Source of the DNA: Pezizomycotina sp. ARF18 | Lineage: Eukaryota; Ascomycota | DNA: 64,000 bases | Assembly: GCA_002224055.1 (NCBI GenBank) | Contig: AZLU01000049.1 | Location: forward strand, 40,544-104,543 | Direction: 5' to 3' | Part shown: positions 15,243-26,976 of the stretch, piece by piece | How positions within the stretch are numbered: position 1 is the stretch's first letter | How the letters are laid out: every line of letters starts with the position of its first letter | Made by a program: the position numbers and the translations under genes | The notes under the pieces: generated by a model | The model's input: the letters and a program-made list of their open reading frames with translations, nothing else | What the model was told of the DNA's origin: nothing | Databases searched by the model: none

Positions 15243-15659
15243 TTATTTCGCACCCTTAGCAGCAGCGCTCCTCAACCTCTCCATCTCCCTCTCCATCTCC
15301 TTGTCTTGTTCAGCACCACTTCCTCCCCCGTGTCCCCTGTAGCGCGGATCCTCCTTGTCTATGACGTGGATCTTCGGGATTATAGACTTTAAGCCTTCTT
15401 GTCTTCCTCGGTAGGGACCATGTCGAAGGCCTGCTCGGCCTTGTCCGTCAGGTACGAGCCTGCTAAGCCGTAGGCTATCAGCCCGCCGCCGATGATAATG
15501 CGGTACGAGGGAGAGGGAGGTGAAAGACCTTTTTGTAATTAGGAAAAATAACGTAGTTTTAGTCAACGTTGTATTTTACCGCTTGATTATTGAGTTCAAT
15601 TTACACTCTTTTAGGGAGGAATAAATCGAGGAATCAACGTACTTCCATAGCGAACTCAT
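15243..15659 (-). CDS. Small single-span membrane protein, probably mitochondrial
   Basis: I do not recognise the family with certainty. The body reads YRIIIGGGLIAYGLAGSYL, a Gly-rich hydrophobic span of about 18 residues. It is followed by TDKAEQAFDMVPTEEDKK, a basic Ile/Lys segment (KSIIPKIHVIDKEDPRY) and a charged C-terminal helix (EMEREMERLRSAAAKGAK). A short first exon MSSLWK is proposed from the ATG at 15659, with a GTACGT donor at 15642 and an acceptor near 15530. The join is not in clean frame, so a base is probably missing near 15405 (AAGAAGG) or at the exon junction. Total is about 110 residues. Shape and length resemble small inner-membrane assembly or subunit proteins, but that is inference. 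It is divergent from GLO3. Confidence 0.6.
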
Positions 15660-16426
15660 CTCCTGGTTGGAATAGCCGGCCGTACTAGTCGTAGAGTTGT
15701 TGCGCAAGCTCTTGTAAGCTGGGAATATATGCGCAACTCTAATTCCGATTGTCCTCTAGACCTTCGGAAATTGATCTTCCAAAGCAATGGAGCCCTCAGA
15801 ACAAGTGATATGCAGCTCTCATTATATCGTGCATCTGCTCGTTGGTCGCGCGATCTGCTAAAGCGTCTGTCGGCGGAGGAAGATCTAGTTTTGTTTAGAT
15901 TGAACGTTTGGGTAGCTGCAGCTGATTGGCTCGGGGTGCGCAAATGTTCTAGATGTTGCGTGCAAGGGAGTGTTTTTTCGCATTCAAAGAGAAAAAAAAA
16001 AAAAAAAAAATTTGAGACCAAGCTGTCTCTATTGTATACAAAAGGCCCGACACACAACACACCTTATTTTTATTGAAAGCACTCCTACAAGTCAAAACAA
16101 TATATATACATATATACATTACTCCTGCTCTATTTATATACCTTACTTATTCTCATCCCCTATAAAATCTGATTTTTACTTTCATTCCCCCTTGCTATTT
16201 AGAGCTCATCCTTTTCCTCCCCCCTTTCCTTTAGTCATTTGCAATTCCTACTTCTTCTTTTCTCTCGATCTCTTCGTATCCCTTTTATCTCGAGCATCGC
16301 CTATATCCATCTCTCGAGGAGGCTCCGAATCCGTTGATCCATCCCAAAGAAACAAAAAAGCTTCAAATTCTCGCCACTAAATTCTCTCTCCCGACTTCAA
16401 CAAACCCGAAGGAAAAAGAAGAAAAA
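15660..16426. promoter_or_regulatory. Bidirectional promoter region between the small membrane-protein gene and GLO3
   Basis: About 770 nt separate two divergent starts. The GLO3-proximal third (about 16140-16330) is pyrimidine-rich. Poly-A at about 15991-16009 and TATATA-type sequence near 16100-16125 are present. The overlapping open frames at 15656-16076 on both strands have no recognisable content. Confidence 0.4.
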
Positions 16427-18288
16427 ATGGCTTTAGCAGACAAAACAGAGTCCCAAAAGATTTTCGACAAGCTCAAGTCGAAGCCTGCAAACAAGGCAAG
16501 TTGCGAATGGCGCCCCCCGATACTCGAGTCAGTGAAAGTCAGCAGCAGAGAGGCGAAGATATACTAACAAGTTTTTTTTTTTTTTTTGCTCTTGGTATCT
16601 TAGGTCTGCTTCGACTGCGGAGGTAAAGCGCCGACGTGGGCTTCGGTGCCGTTCGCAATATACTTGTGCTTGGACTGTAGCGCGAACCACCGCAACCTCG
16701 GTGTCCACATTTCCTTCGTCCGCTCGACTGTCCTAGATCGTACGTGTCCCAAAGGAGAGAAGCAGTACAAGAAGAATGCTTGGCTACACGGAAGAAGCCG
16801 AAACATTAAAAGCTAACAATTGTGTTGCTATCAAGAATGGCAATGGGACCAGCTTAGGCTCATGAAGGTCGGCGGCAACAAATCGATCCAGGAGTTCTTC
16901 ATCGACAATGGCGGCTCGGCTGCGCTCAGCTCGAAGGATCCCAAGGTGAAATATACCTGCAACGCCGCCGTGAAGTACAAGGAAGAGCTCAAGAAGAGGG
17001 CTGCAGATGACGCTAAAATGTAAAACTTCCAAGCTTTTAACACGCATATTTTTATTCCAATTACCGGAGATGCTAATGACTTCCTTTTTTTTTTTTTTTC
17101 TCTCACAGCTACCCGGATATGGTTGTAGTGGACGAAGGTTCGTCGGCTGCTCCAGCTGAGGAAAAGGAGGAAGATTTTTTTGCGTCTTGGGACAAACAGC
17201 CATCAAGCGGCCTAGTAATCCGCCTTCGCGCACCGGAACCCCGCCCGCCGTCGGCCGGACGCCTTCTCCTTACCTGAAAGCCGGCGGTGAACCTCCGGCC
17301 CGGTCAAAGTCCCCACTCTCAGGAACCTCATCAACTTCCAAGGACGGCACCATGTCACCCCGGCCGCGAGCACTACTAGGACTACATCTTCTGCGCTGCT
17401 CAAGTCGAAAACGACGACCACAGGTGGCGTCCAGGGAGCCCGCGGCCGGGTGGGAGTGCTGGGCGCCAAGAAGGCACAGAAGGTCGGCGCGAAGAAGATA
17501 GCCGGCGGCGACATCGATTTCGACGCTGCCGAGAAGAAGGCGAAGGAGGAGGCCGAGAGGATCGCTAAGCTCGGGTACGATCCCGACGCGGAGGAAGCCG
17601 AAGCTAAGAAGGCGGCTGCGTCATCGTCGACGGCGTCTTCCGGCATCGTCAGCCCCACGCGATCGCTGCTAACAGGGTCCCGCAAGCCGAAGGCATCGTC
17701 GGCTGATACAGAGCGGCTTGGCTTATCGATGGGCAGGCTCGGTTTCGGACAGGTGGTATCGAACGCGCCGAAAGCGCAGCCGAAGAAGGCTGGAACTGGA
17801 GGCTTCGGGTCCGTAGGACCGATCCCTGCTGCTGGTAAGTAACGAGATATTCCGGTTATATTTTCGCAACCCGATATCTTATTTAGATTTAATCCTGAGT
17901 ACTAATTCACTCTCCTTATGAATTTTAGCCGATGAGGAACGTTTCGCACGTGATAAGTTTGGTAGCCAAAGGGTATCTCGTCGGACGAATTCTTCGGCAG
18001 GAACCAATTCGATCCGAACCAACTTGCAGAGGCGAGGACCAGGCTGGGCAACTTTGACGGCGCGACGTCCATCTCGTCCAACCAATACTTCGGCCGCGAG
18101 GAAGAGGAGGCTGCTCAAGGGGGTGCTAACGTGGACTTTTCCGATATGAGCAGCATAGAAGCCACCGCCCGCGACTACGCTAGGAGATTAGCTAACACTG
18201 CGGAGACGATCTCGAGAATATCACGGCGGCCGTGGGACAAGGTGCCGAGAAGCTACAGAGCTACATAAGGAATTACCTGCAGCAGTAG
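16427..18288 (+). CDS. GLO3: ADP-ribosylation factor GTPase-activating protein Glo3 (ArfGAP2/3 type)
   Basis: This COPI-associated ArfGAP stimulates GTP hydrolysis on Arf1 during Golgi-to-ER retrograde transport. The zinc finger is [20 protein letters not shown] followed by CLDC (Cx2C-x16-Cx2C spacing). [17 protein letters not shown] contains the arginine finger, and [17 protein letters not shown] follows. The C-terminal half has the Glo3-type repeats: [19 protein letters not shown] and [15 protein letters not shown] with [11 protein letters not shown], then an amphipathic end [11 protein letters not shown] before TAG at 18288. Introns lie at 16496-16603 (GC donor), 16740-16835, 17020-17108 and about 17835-17928. 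Frame slips occur in the Pro/Ser-rich middle (about 17170-17450) and near 17970 and 18205. ATG at 16427 is preceded by an A-rich context and gives the expected [16 protein letters not shown] start. Confidence 0.93.
16496..16603 (+). other. GC-AG intron in GLO3
   Basis: The coding sequence ...AACAAG stops at a GCAAGT donor and resumes after CTTAG as GTCTGCTTCGACTGC, giving NK|VCFDC in frame. A perfect TACTAAC branch site lies at 16562-16568, followed by a 17-nt T tract. All other elements are canonical, so GC rather than GT at the donor is either a true GC-AG intron or a single substitution. Confidence 0.7.
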
Positions 18289-18700
18289 TGGAACAATTTT
18301 GATACTTTGCTCTTTCTTTATGTACCTTACCTTTCAACAGCTCTATTCTTTTTTATGATACACACGGTTTAATATGACATTATGCAAAAGAGACGCAGAT
18401 ATATTTTACTTTGTTTTAGACGCAATCTTGGGAAGGAAATGGGAAAAGTGCGGCTACGTTTGGCTCGATACCTGCTTTCTTTTATTTCTAATCTTCTCCT
18501 GTACCATTTAGGCTTGTTGTGAAATTATTTCCCGTAGTACAAATCGAATTTTTTTTTATTTATCAAACACCAAGATGTCGTGAGCCTTGTTGCGAACAAT
18601 TCACCAAGCGCTCCGTATTCTCAGTATCCGTTTTTTTCACATCAAATTGTACACTTCTTAATATCACATGTCAAAAAAAAATGTTTACTTTTGAAAACTT
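18289..18700. other. 3' flank between GLO3 and the PHD-finger gene
   Basis: T-rich sequence between convergent 3' ends with no recognised gene. The C-terminal coding end of the PHD-finger gene may extend to about 18715, where readable fragments (DEHRSWP, then VKMSTVPGRKY) continue in shifted frames. Confidence 0.4.
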
Positions 18701-18714
18701 TATGGTACAGGCTT

Positions 18715-20160
18715 CCCCGTGGCTACACAATATTTACGGCCAGGAACGGTGCTCATCTTCACTCCTGGCTGATACGGATCTGCTTCACCGTACTTTGGAT
18801 GCCACCAGTGACTTACTGTTCTCGTTGGCGTCCTGCTCCACGACGGCGGCAGTTCCTTTCGTTCCTTCCCCTCTTTCTTTTCTCTTCCTTCGCTGCCTGT
18901 ATTGAAGCCACAATCTTTTCAGTCTTATGAGGATAGATGGGGAGGTCGGGATGTAGCTTTTCGCAGTACAGGAGGAGTTCGATTAGCTTCGCTGCGGTAG
19001 CATTTCTAAATAATACCGTTTCTGCGTAGAAAGTAAGAAAGATGGTTAAGTCGAGAATTAAGCTAATAAGCCGTAATAAACATTGTAGGAGTAAAGGGTG
19101 CCATGAAAGGTTCAAAACATTCACGTACAGTCTCCGGACTTAATTTTTCACCGCTCATTCCGCTCCAGACCGGTGCATCTGGATCCTCGCCTTCTCAATT
19201 TCTTCAATAAGCTGTTCCTGCCTCTCCTTCATGCAGTGTCCGCAGAACCAATCCACTTCGACGGCGTCGATAGCCTCCGCAGCTACGTGCGGGATGTGGC
19301 AGAGCCTGTGGTATGGCTTATTGCACCCGTCGCAGAACACGATCTTGTTCGCGTCCTCCCACCTGCCGTTCTCGCATATTACGCATGCTTGCGTATCGAA
19401 CTCCAACGCCGTGACTTTTGTAGTAGTAGCTTTAGTTCTCGTCGGATTCGCTTTCTCGTGATGTGTGTTTGATTTCTTCTCGACGGCTTGTTTAAAACGG
19501 ACTTTCGTTATGAGTTTTTTCGGTGTCGGTGGGCCAGTAGTAGTACTGGTGAAATTTTTTGCCTTGACCTTCTCTCGAGCGTGGTTTTGGCATGTAGTTG
19601 AGAACTTGAGCTTGAGCCTCGTGTAGTTGGACCTCGTTTGGACGCCGACTACATCTTCTGATTCCTCTGACTTGACCCGTGAGCTCGTTTGTTCGTCTTG
19701 TCGAATTGCTTTTTCAGTTGGTACTCTGCGCCGTTTTGCTCGTTGCTCAATCCTATTGGCATGTTCTACAAGGTAAAAAAGAAATTTGTTTAGCGCCTTT
19801 CGTACATTGACAAATTCAATTGTGTGAACAACGAACGAAAAAAAAAAAAAAAAAATTGAAGACAATTTATAGAGATACTAAGTAGATCAACAGGGAAAGA
19901 GCAAAGAGCAGAGAACAAGTATGTAAAAGCTACCTCCACCAGAGATTTGTCGTTTTCGTGAATTCCTTCTTTCTCCCCTGGCATCGTCTGAAGGTCTCGG
20001 GTGAGGCTTTCAGCGAGCCTTCTCGAGTTCGTTTTCGAGTACGCTCTAATTCTCCATCGTTGCGTTCGTTCAGAACGGATGCTTGCGGCTTTATCGTTAT
20101 CCGCACCATCATTGGAACGCGAAGGTCCAATGAGACGATCTTGGAGCTGCTGGTTCTTTC
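18715..20160 (-). CDS. PHD-finger domain protein
   Basis: A nuclear chromatin-reader-type protein. The PHD finger lies at about 19390-19235: CVICENGRWEDANKIVFCDG, then CNKPYHRLCHIPHVA and DWFCGHCMKE, giving the Cys4-His-Cys3 zinc ligand pattern. Upstream is a basic, disordered region (RAKRRRVPTEKAIRQ, VGVQTRSNYTRLKLKF). Downstream is a helical segment (RQEQLIEEIEKARIQMHRSG), an intron (about 19024-19131), and a conserved block resembling LIELLLYCEKLHPDLPIYP. The first exon is basic (RTRKRTREGSLKASPETFRR, about 20040-19990) and ends in a donor at about 19933. Its start codon is uncertain. Frame breaks occur at both ends. The family is a Pezizomycotina PHD protein without a standard symbol. Confidence 0.8.
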
Positions 20161-21217
20161 AACGTAGCGGCTACCTCTTCAACAACATTAGAACTCCTAT
20201 CCGTCTCCTAGGCGTATATATTTCTTTGACTGTTAACGACAGTCTTTGAGGTAATAAGTATTTATTTTGTAAAGCCTGTTATAATAAAATAGGCATTAGA
20301 GCCACGCAGTAGCTTTTATTCTGGACATCCGTAAGAGGTGGAGAATAAGGCTCATCTCGTTCGTATACCTATTACAGACCACCGTCGTTCCCAAAAAAAA
20401 AAAAAAAAAAAAGAACAGAACAGAAAACCAGAGAACCAGAGAACTTAAAATAGTTCCATGCATCTCGTTCCGACGAAATAAGCAAAGTAGTGTTTATTAT
20501 ATTTCTTGCAAAAGCAATTTCCTACTTAAGTATTTACAATTTCCTTTTATTACCATTACATGTGTACTCGGTCCAGTATCGTCGTTTGAACCCCTTTTAT
20601 ACAAAAAGCACATTTGCGGCAACAACCACGTTTTGTACTTGAATTACTTAAGTAACTGCGGTGTTCTGCCCATCTAGTATGGACATTCATGTACATCGAA
20701 TGAAGGTATACCTCTCTCGGCTAAGAAATAATGGCTCCCAGGAACTGCTTTGCTTTAATTAGCTCAAGATCCAACGTGATAAGAAGGTCTTTTCCAACCT
20801 GTTTGATATTAGGAGAGCAGCTTGAACCAAAAACTGGTAAGAAAGAAGACTCGATTGACTCTATAATTGAACCAGAGCTTGCTTATATTTCCAGCTTCAA
20901 GGTTCAATTCTTTACGGTAGAAACAGTTAAACCCCCGGTATAGACCACCGCCGAAGCGAGTTTTCTTGTTTGTAGATGGGACGGAAACTTGCCGCGCTTC
21001 AAAGGGACGTCAATTTGTTGCCAAGTTTGCCACAACTTTAAACCCTCCCAAACGACACCTCTACCTCAACCTCTCCCTCAATTGCGCCTAAACACTCCTA
21101 ACACCCAGAACAGAAATCACCACAAAGCCCCATCGTCACCTAACCATCTTTCAATACTGGCCTATTTCTTAAATATTTTCCCCCTTCGTTATATAGTCTA
21201 TTTAAATCTTTGAAACA
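20161..21217. promoter_or_regulatory. Intergenic region between divergent PHD-finger and UFE1 genes
   Basis: It holds a poly-A run at about 20393-20412 followed by short GAACA/GAGAACCA repeats, and a pyrimidine-rich leader (about 21040-21200) just upstream of the UFE1 ATG. No gene recognised. Confidence 0.45.
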
Positions 21218-22484
21218 ATGACGGACCTAGCTCCGATCTTCAACGAGGAGCTTACCAAGCTCAGCGCACCGGCTCTGCGACCTTACAGGCGGAGCGAAAG
21301 CACAGATGAATTCATGAAAGAAGCATACGCGATAGTAATATTTTCACGAGCCCCCGTTTCCTGGGCTACATTCAATTTTTTTTTTTTAAAAAAAAGCAAA
21401 AGCTAAAGAAAAAAATACTTACTTTTATTTTTATTATTTTAGGTAGCCCACATAACAAGCCTAACAAACTTCCTCCTCTCGATACGGCAAGCGTACCTCT
21501 CGACCGTGAAACCGCCGCGGCATCTGAAGCAGCAAGTCCAAGGCGACTCGGGTAGCCGGAAATACTTCACCGACGAGGAGCGGGACGACATCGACTACCA
21601 AGCGAAATCGATGATCCGGCAGCACATGCAAGTAATAAAAAACCTCGAGGAGGCAGAAAAACTCCGCGTGCGGACGGAGCAGGAAGCTCGGAAGCGGGAT
21701 ATTAGCATCAGGCGGCTTATACGGGATATCCGCCGCGGTATGGACGACGAAGCCAGCGAAGAGGAACAGAAAGGAAAGCTACTGGCGACGCATAGGGAGG
21801 GAGTACTGTGGTTACTGAAGAATAAGTTGGAGAGGCTGAGCGAGGTACAACGGGAGCAGCAGGAGACGAGGTCATGAGGACGATAGAGAAGAATAAGAGC
21901 ATACTGCAAAAGTCCGCCGTCGCCGGCGGGAGCAGTAGTAGAACGGTTGCGGGTAGTTCGGTGCAGCAGGCAATGGCGGCGGCGATAAGTCAGGAGGCAG
22001 CACACGATCGGACGAAGGGGCCGGTACGCGGTGGGATGGCGCCGGAGCTGTACGAGGGCGAGGACGTGGAGAAGATGCTGTCGCCGGAGCAATTGCAGAT
22101 ATTCGCCAAGGAGAACCACGATATGCTGCAGCACTACGAGGACACGCTGGATCAAGTCAGGTAAGTCTTTCATAACGCAGCAATTGCATATTATGCTATG
22201 CGGTTGTAGTTGTTATGCGATGGCTGATAAATTCTACGTAACAGGGCGGCTGAGAAATCCCTGGTCGAGATATCGCAGCTGCAGTCTCAGCTCGCCGCGA
22301 ATCTGGTAATCCAGGATGCGACGATCGGCCAGTTGGAATCAGATTCGATTCTGACGGCTGACAACATGACAAAGGCTAATGAGCAGCTGAAATCGGCTGC
22401 GGCAAGAGGGTCTTCAGCGAGATGGGTGTTCCGTATCTCAGTGGGGTTTTGCGCATTTTAATATTCATGGATCTCATAATGTAG
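21218..22484 (+). CDS. UFE1: ER t-SNARE, syntaxin-18/Ufe1 family
   Basis: A tail-anchored SNARE of the ER, needed for fusion of retrograde COPI vesicles and for homotypic ER fusion. The N-terminal syntaxin-18 domain (MTDLAPIFNEELTKLSAP, then EFMKEAYAI joined over intron 21335-21442 to VAHITSLTNFLLSIRQAYL) is followed by a helical bundle (DDIDYQAKSMIRQHMQVI, LLKNKLERLSEVQ). The SNARE helix follows (YEDTLDQVR joined over intron 22161-22244 to AAEKSLVEISQLQSQLAANL, then DATIGQLESDS). The C-terminal anchor reads WVFRISVGFCAF, with one lost base, then LIFMDLIM and a TAG at 22484. About 330 residues, as expected. Frame slips lie near 21872 and 22400-22460. Glo3, also in this window, acts in the same ER-Golgi retrograde route. 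Confidence 0.88.
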
Positions 22485-23185
22485 TATTTTTTCCGCCTTG
22501 GTATTCTGTTTCTCTCCCTTTCTTGTTTTCCCCGGTGGTGTATTTGCATATTTCGAAGCGAGCGTGTCTGAATTGTACTATTCTCAAATAACACTTGCAT
22601 CTCAGAACTTGATTTATGACCCGACTCCAAAGACTATCTACGTTGTGGGTCTGTCGACGTTTTTTATCATCTTTCAGAGGAACGGGTTACTATCATTAAT
22701 ATTGAAATCGTCGGTAGGTCTAATGTGGTTCACTAGCTAGTATATCCTGCATTCCAATAGCGAGACAGGCCTAGCTTTGTTTTGCTGAATGTGAAGTAAT
22801 AAAATATTCTTGGAATACAATTTTATATCCACGTGAACATACGATGCTCGCCGTGTTGTTCACAGCTAGGAAAAGATACAAAAGATTCCCTGGGTAACGC
22901 AATATATATAGACTGCAAGAACAAATAGCATTTTGGCGCAAGTCCGTGGTTTGTAAGCTGATGCAAGAAGATCAAATGACAGGAAGGAATCAGGCTAGCA
23001 AGCTGAAGCTACAGAAAAGAACGAAAATGTTTTAATTATATAATGTATAGAGGAGGTCCTCAATGTTGGTAGAATGGGAGCATTGATCGATAAAACCAGG
23101 GCAATATGGAGAAGGTAAGAACAAAAGTGAAACAATAGTCGCTGAAGAACTGTAGACTTGGAGATTTTTTAATCAGAACATTCGC
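22485..23185. other. Convergent 3' flank of UFE1 and BCH1
   Basis: AT-rich spacer between two 3' ends with no recognisable gene. It should contain both terminators; AATAAAAT at 22798-22805 is a possible cleavage signal. Confidence 0.45.
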
Positions 23186-25940
23186 CTAAGCATCACTACC
23201 ACTCGAACGGAAAGCTGCACAAATAGAAGCGTAATGATGTGTCAAGTCGAGTGCAGGCTGAGGAAGGCTCTGTGATTGGGTAGATTGGACGATGCTTCTG
23301 AATTTGATAGCTCCTTCCTCGGCGATGAGTTTGCGAACCGAGTATAATAATGCCGGAGAAAACTGAATGCGTTTACCAGTTAGTTTTTGATCACTTTACA
23401 GCAAACTTGAGCAGAACGTACCTCAGAATACCAGCGATAGTTCCACGCGGTTAGGCGGATAATGGAGTCCAATGCTCCTCGGTTATCTTTTACGGACTCT
23501 TGATTCGTGAGCAGGCCCCTCAGAGCTCTCGCGGAAAAGGTGATGTTGAGGCAGTGGATGTATGCTTCCCTAGCTTCATTCTGTAGGAATTGACGAAGAC
23601 ATGGTCAGCGGTCATCGCAGTTCAACACAAGAAATTTTCATCGACGGATCTTCTTACTGGATGATGTAGCCTTTCGGCAAGTTCGCCGTGAACTTCCATT
23701 CGGCAGCAGATTTCTTAACCTGCATATTGTTCATCTTCTGTCGCTGAAGCTCCGAGCGCCATATCGTGTACACTCTTAGGTCTTCGTAGAGGACATAAAG
23801 AGGTTATCTAGCCATCGTTCGCAGAGGCGTTTGTTTTGGAATTGGGTGTAATCCTTCGTTTGGGAAGCGGGATCGGGTGTTGCCGAAGCCTATCAAAAAT
23901 CGGAATTCAGCACCCTAGCAAGGAGATTTAACGTTGGGAATTGTAAGTATGAGCTATATACCTCATCGCCACCACCAGCTTTAGCTTCCACGGCATCAAT
24001 GACTTGCTCCGGTTTCGAGAGTTGAGGAGTTTGTACCGACGCTAGCTTCTCGTCTTCCGTTTTCGATTCGCCAGCCTCAGCTAAATCCACTTCCTCCGAT
24101 TCTCCGTTAGTTTCGGCGTTGTCGGAACCCGCTGAGTCTTGAGCGCTTTCCTTCTCCGATTGATCTTTTGGTGCTGCATCCTGCTCATCGTCGCTCTTTT
24201 CACCATTCTCGTTCACGCTGCCCCTTATCGTTGTTGTGCTTGCGTTCTTCTCCTGTCGATACTCCTCTTCCATAACGAATACGTTTGACCGATACTTCAG
24301 GAGCACATCCCACCCAACTCGAGACGTAATCTCGGTCAAGAGGCTGTACGCCTTCGCAAACGTTCCCTTCAAAGATGCAGCAGGAAGCTAAAGTGAGGAA
24401 GTATTATCAGTTTTCACAATATCTTCGAATGACAGCTCCAAAGGATCCTTCAGGTACGTACAGGGTCAACTTTAATGTCGTAGTCATCCATAGGCTCGTC
24501 AATAACTGATTCTGGGAGGATTGGAAGGTGCATCTTTTGTGGTTGCGGCATCTTCGTCAAATCGCGATCTTGATATGTGAACATAGGGCAAGAGTTCAGT
24601 GTGAGAAGTGCCTGATATCCAGTCAGCAATGTCCCTTACCAAAATTGAGGCAAAATAGAACCTACCAACTCATACTGCTCAAAGGGCAATATATATCTCA
24701 GCTAGCCTGCACCAAGTAGTAAACTCCGAAGGGGCCGAGTTGACAGCGCGCTTGGCGCATTCTAGAGCTAGGTCGTTTCTTGCTTTGCTCTGGCAAAAGC
24801 CAGCCTGAACGTCTAAAAGCGAGTAATCCATAGGCAAAATCTTTATCGTCTCGTAAAGAAGGGAACTGCCTTGACCTCCTCGTCCGCATCAATAAGCACC
24901 TTTGCTAGCAATGAGGCAACTTCCGGCTCCTTACACCTCAGCTTTTCGAACAGGTTTATGCCGCTCGCAAATCTGCCGGTAGTATGAATGTATTTAGGAT
25001 GCCGCTGGTAAGGTGATTTGACACTATATTTGGAACTTGTATCTCGGATCGGATCCAAGCTGCCAGCCTACCAATTTCAGAGTCCCACAGTGTCAATAAG
25101 AATCAAGAAGGAATACAATTGTCAATTAAATAGTCGACATACCCTTGAAGAAGAGCTTTTCTGCAGCTTCTAGGAACCTGTGCTCGGCCTCCGTGCTAGT
25201 GATGGGTTGAGCCTTCGGCAACCGATAATTCTGTTCTGGTAGTCATCGGCGTAGGCAAAGGCCCTGAGGACACCGCAGAGGTACGTTTCTAGCCACAGGG
25301 CCTCCGTTGCAACTCTTTTTTCTCCGCGCTCATCAACTGCGTAAGCTTCGACACTCCCAGGGATTTGACATCGACGCGCATGTCAACGCGGGAGAACGCA
25401 TTGTAGCAACTTTTAGCAATAGGATTCCGTTAGCTCCTAAGAAATAGTTTGCGCAGGCGGACGAGCTTGGTTGCCATACCAATAAATCCCCGCATGTATC
25501 TTCCACGACGTCGGTTTCCCGAACCATATCTGGTTTTCTCCTAGCGTGTACGTCCAAAGTATTGATATAAGCTGCTAGCGATGCCGACGAGGAAGCATCG
25601 ACCCCGTAACGTGATGATAGGTACCGATCTGTGAGAAAACAAGGGCGATTTTGTTAGCTCAAAGAAATAGGCTGCGGTTCCAACACCAGCTGGGAACGCC
25701 ACCTCCTTCAATCCGGATTTTGGTTGGCCTTTGGTTAGGTGCACGAGATCTGGAGGTCCGAGCTGGCGGATGGTCATCAGAGATTCGGTCCTGGTCTCAA
25801 CCGACTCGTGCATGTCGACCTCGACAATTCTGAAGAACGGCGATGCGGATTTTCTTCGGTCAGCTCATGTTCACGGGATATCCTTGCTCACGGAGCCGAT
25901 TGAATGTGAGAGAACAATTGGCACTTACTCTGGCACAGCT
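23186..25940 (-). CDS. BCH1: Chs5p-Arf1p-binding protein (ChAPs family, Bch1/Bud7-like exomer subunit)
   Basis: The TPR-containing exomer subunit binds Arf1 and cargo at the trans-Golgi and sends chitin synthase and other cargo to the surface. Readable blocks in order: QLGPPDLVHLTKGQPKSGLK (about 25770), DTCGDLLVWQPSSSA and YFLGANGILLLKVAT, MDPIRDTSSKYSVKSPYQRH, TTGRFASGINLFEKL, KEPEVASLLAKVLIDADEEV, MPQPQKMHLPILPES (about 24540), KGTFAKAYSLLTEITSRVGW (24372), an acidic Ser/Glu insert (24250-24000), RVYTIWRSELQRQK, and the C-terminal signature RLTAWNYRWYSE, FSPALLYSVRKLI. It ends THHYASICAAFRSSGSDA with TAG at 23186. Several introns of 50-90 nt and many one-base losses divide it. The N-terminal exon is uncertain; MVLPAVPE with a GTAAGT donor at about 25930 is one candidate. 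The UFE1 gene converges on it. Confidence 0.9.
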
Positions 25941-26546
25941 GGTAGAACCATATCTGCGAGAGGGTAGCGCTATGACGAAGCGCAAGGGTTACAGTGTTGC
26001 GGGTCTTTTGTACTCAGAGGAACGGGGAGGGCTGCGGTTCCGTCACGGTAGAGAGAAAGACACCACTATGAACATTTAATATGTGTACGCAAGTAATTAA
26101 GAAAATAATAATGTCTGGTAGATAATAGAACACCAGTTGAGAACTGCTCCCCCCTTTCTTCTCAAGCAGCAGGAATTTCTTGCTTTTTTGTAGAGGTTTT
26201 TAGTTTGGTTAGGAGAATTGGCCGCAAGTAAGTAATATATCTGATTTTGTTTTTTGGGGGTTACATGCAGTTAGTTTATTTTCCCTCTGAGCGTCGGCGG
26301 CTCCACCCTGTTCTCTATTTTACTTATTAGTATTTCGCAGCTTTCCACTACAACGAACGTTACCTACTCCTACTACCCTAACTTCAACTTTTAAACGCCT
26401 TTTTTTCTGGCCAGCGGGGGGGAAGAGAAAGCAATTTGGGTTTGGGGGGAACCTTCTGACGTTCTATCTGGGCACTGCAGGCCTTGGCACGGCAATTGAA
26501 GCTGTGGACGGTGCGACCGCGTGAGAGAAAAAAAAAATTACTTGAA

Positions 26547-26574
26547 AATAAAATAAAATAAAATAAAATAAAAT
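26547..26574. repeat. (AAAAT)n microsatellite
   Basis: About five to six tandem copies of AAAAT lie in the BCH1-HIR3 intergenic region. Confidence 0.85.
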
Positions 26575-26872
26575 TATATTTGATGGGAACTTGGCGTCGC
26601 CATTTCATGTAGGTTTTACAACAACACACATGAAAAGGTCAAAGAAAACACGAACACAGAACACAAAAACACACTCGCTTTCAAACCCTCCAGAATCCCA
26701 AAATCCACGAAAGGATCCCTCCATCGTCGACACAGAAGGACTCTCAATACATATACATCATTGCAGAAGACTGACAGAACGAATCAACATTTTCACTAAG
26801 GCACAACCCTCAAACCGCGATTTCCCTTGGGTCCTGTCGTGCCGGCACCTCTTGTGCTACTCTGCGAAGCCT

Positions 26873-26873
26873 T

Positions 26874-26908
<35 letters not shown>

Positions 26909-26921
26909 TAAAAAAAAAAAA
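26873..26921. repeat. Poly-T/poly-A foldback
   Basis: Twenty-one T residues are followed without a spacer by about 15 A, one T and 11 A. The arrangement is a perfect A:T foldback just upstream of HIR3. Confidence 0.8.
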
Positions 26922-26976
26922 TCTAGAACACAATCGGATCTAGGGCTTCAGCGAAGCTTTTCGTCTACTCGCCACG

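Larger units (their letters stand above)
25941..26976. promoter_or_regulatory. Intergenic region between divergent BCH1 and HIR3
   Basis: This contains an (AAAAT)n tract at about 26547-26574, a G-rich patch near 26411-26450, and a 21-nt poly-T directly abutting poly-A at about 26873-26920 that could fold back on itself. No gene recognised. The 3' part carries the HIR3 promoter. Confidence 0.45.
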
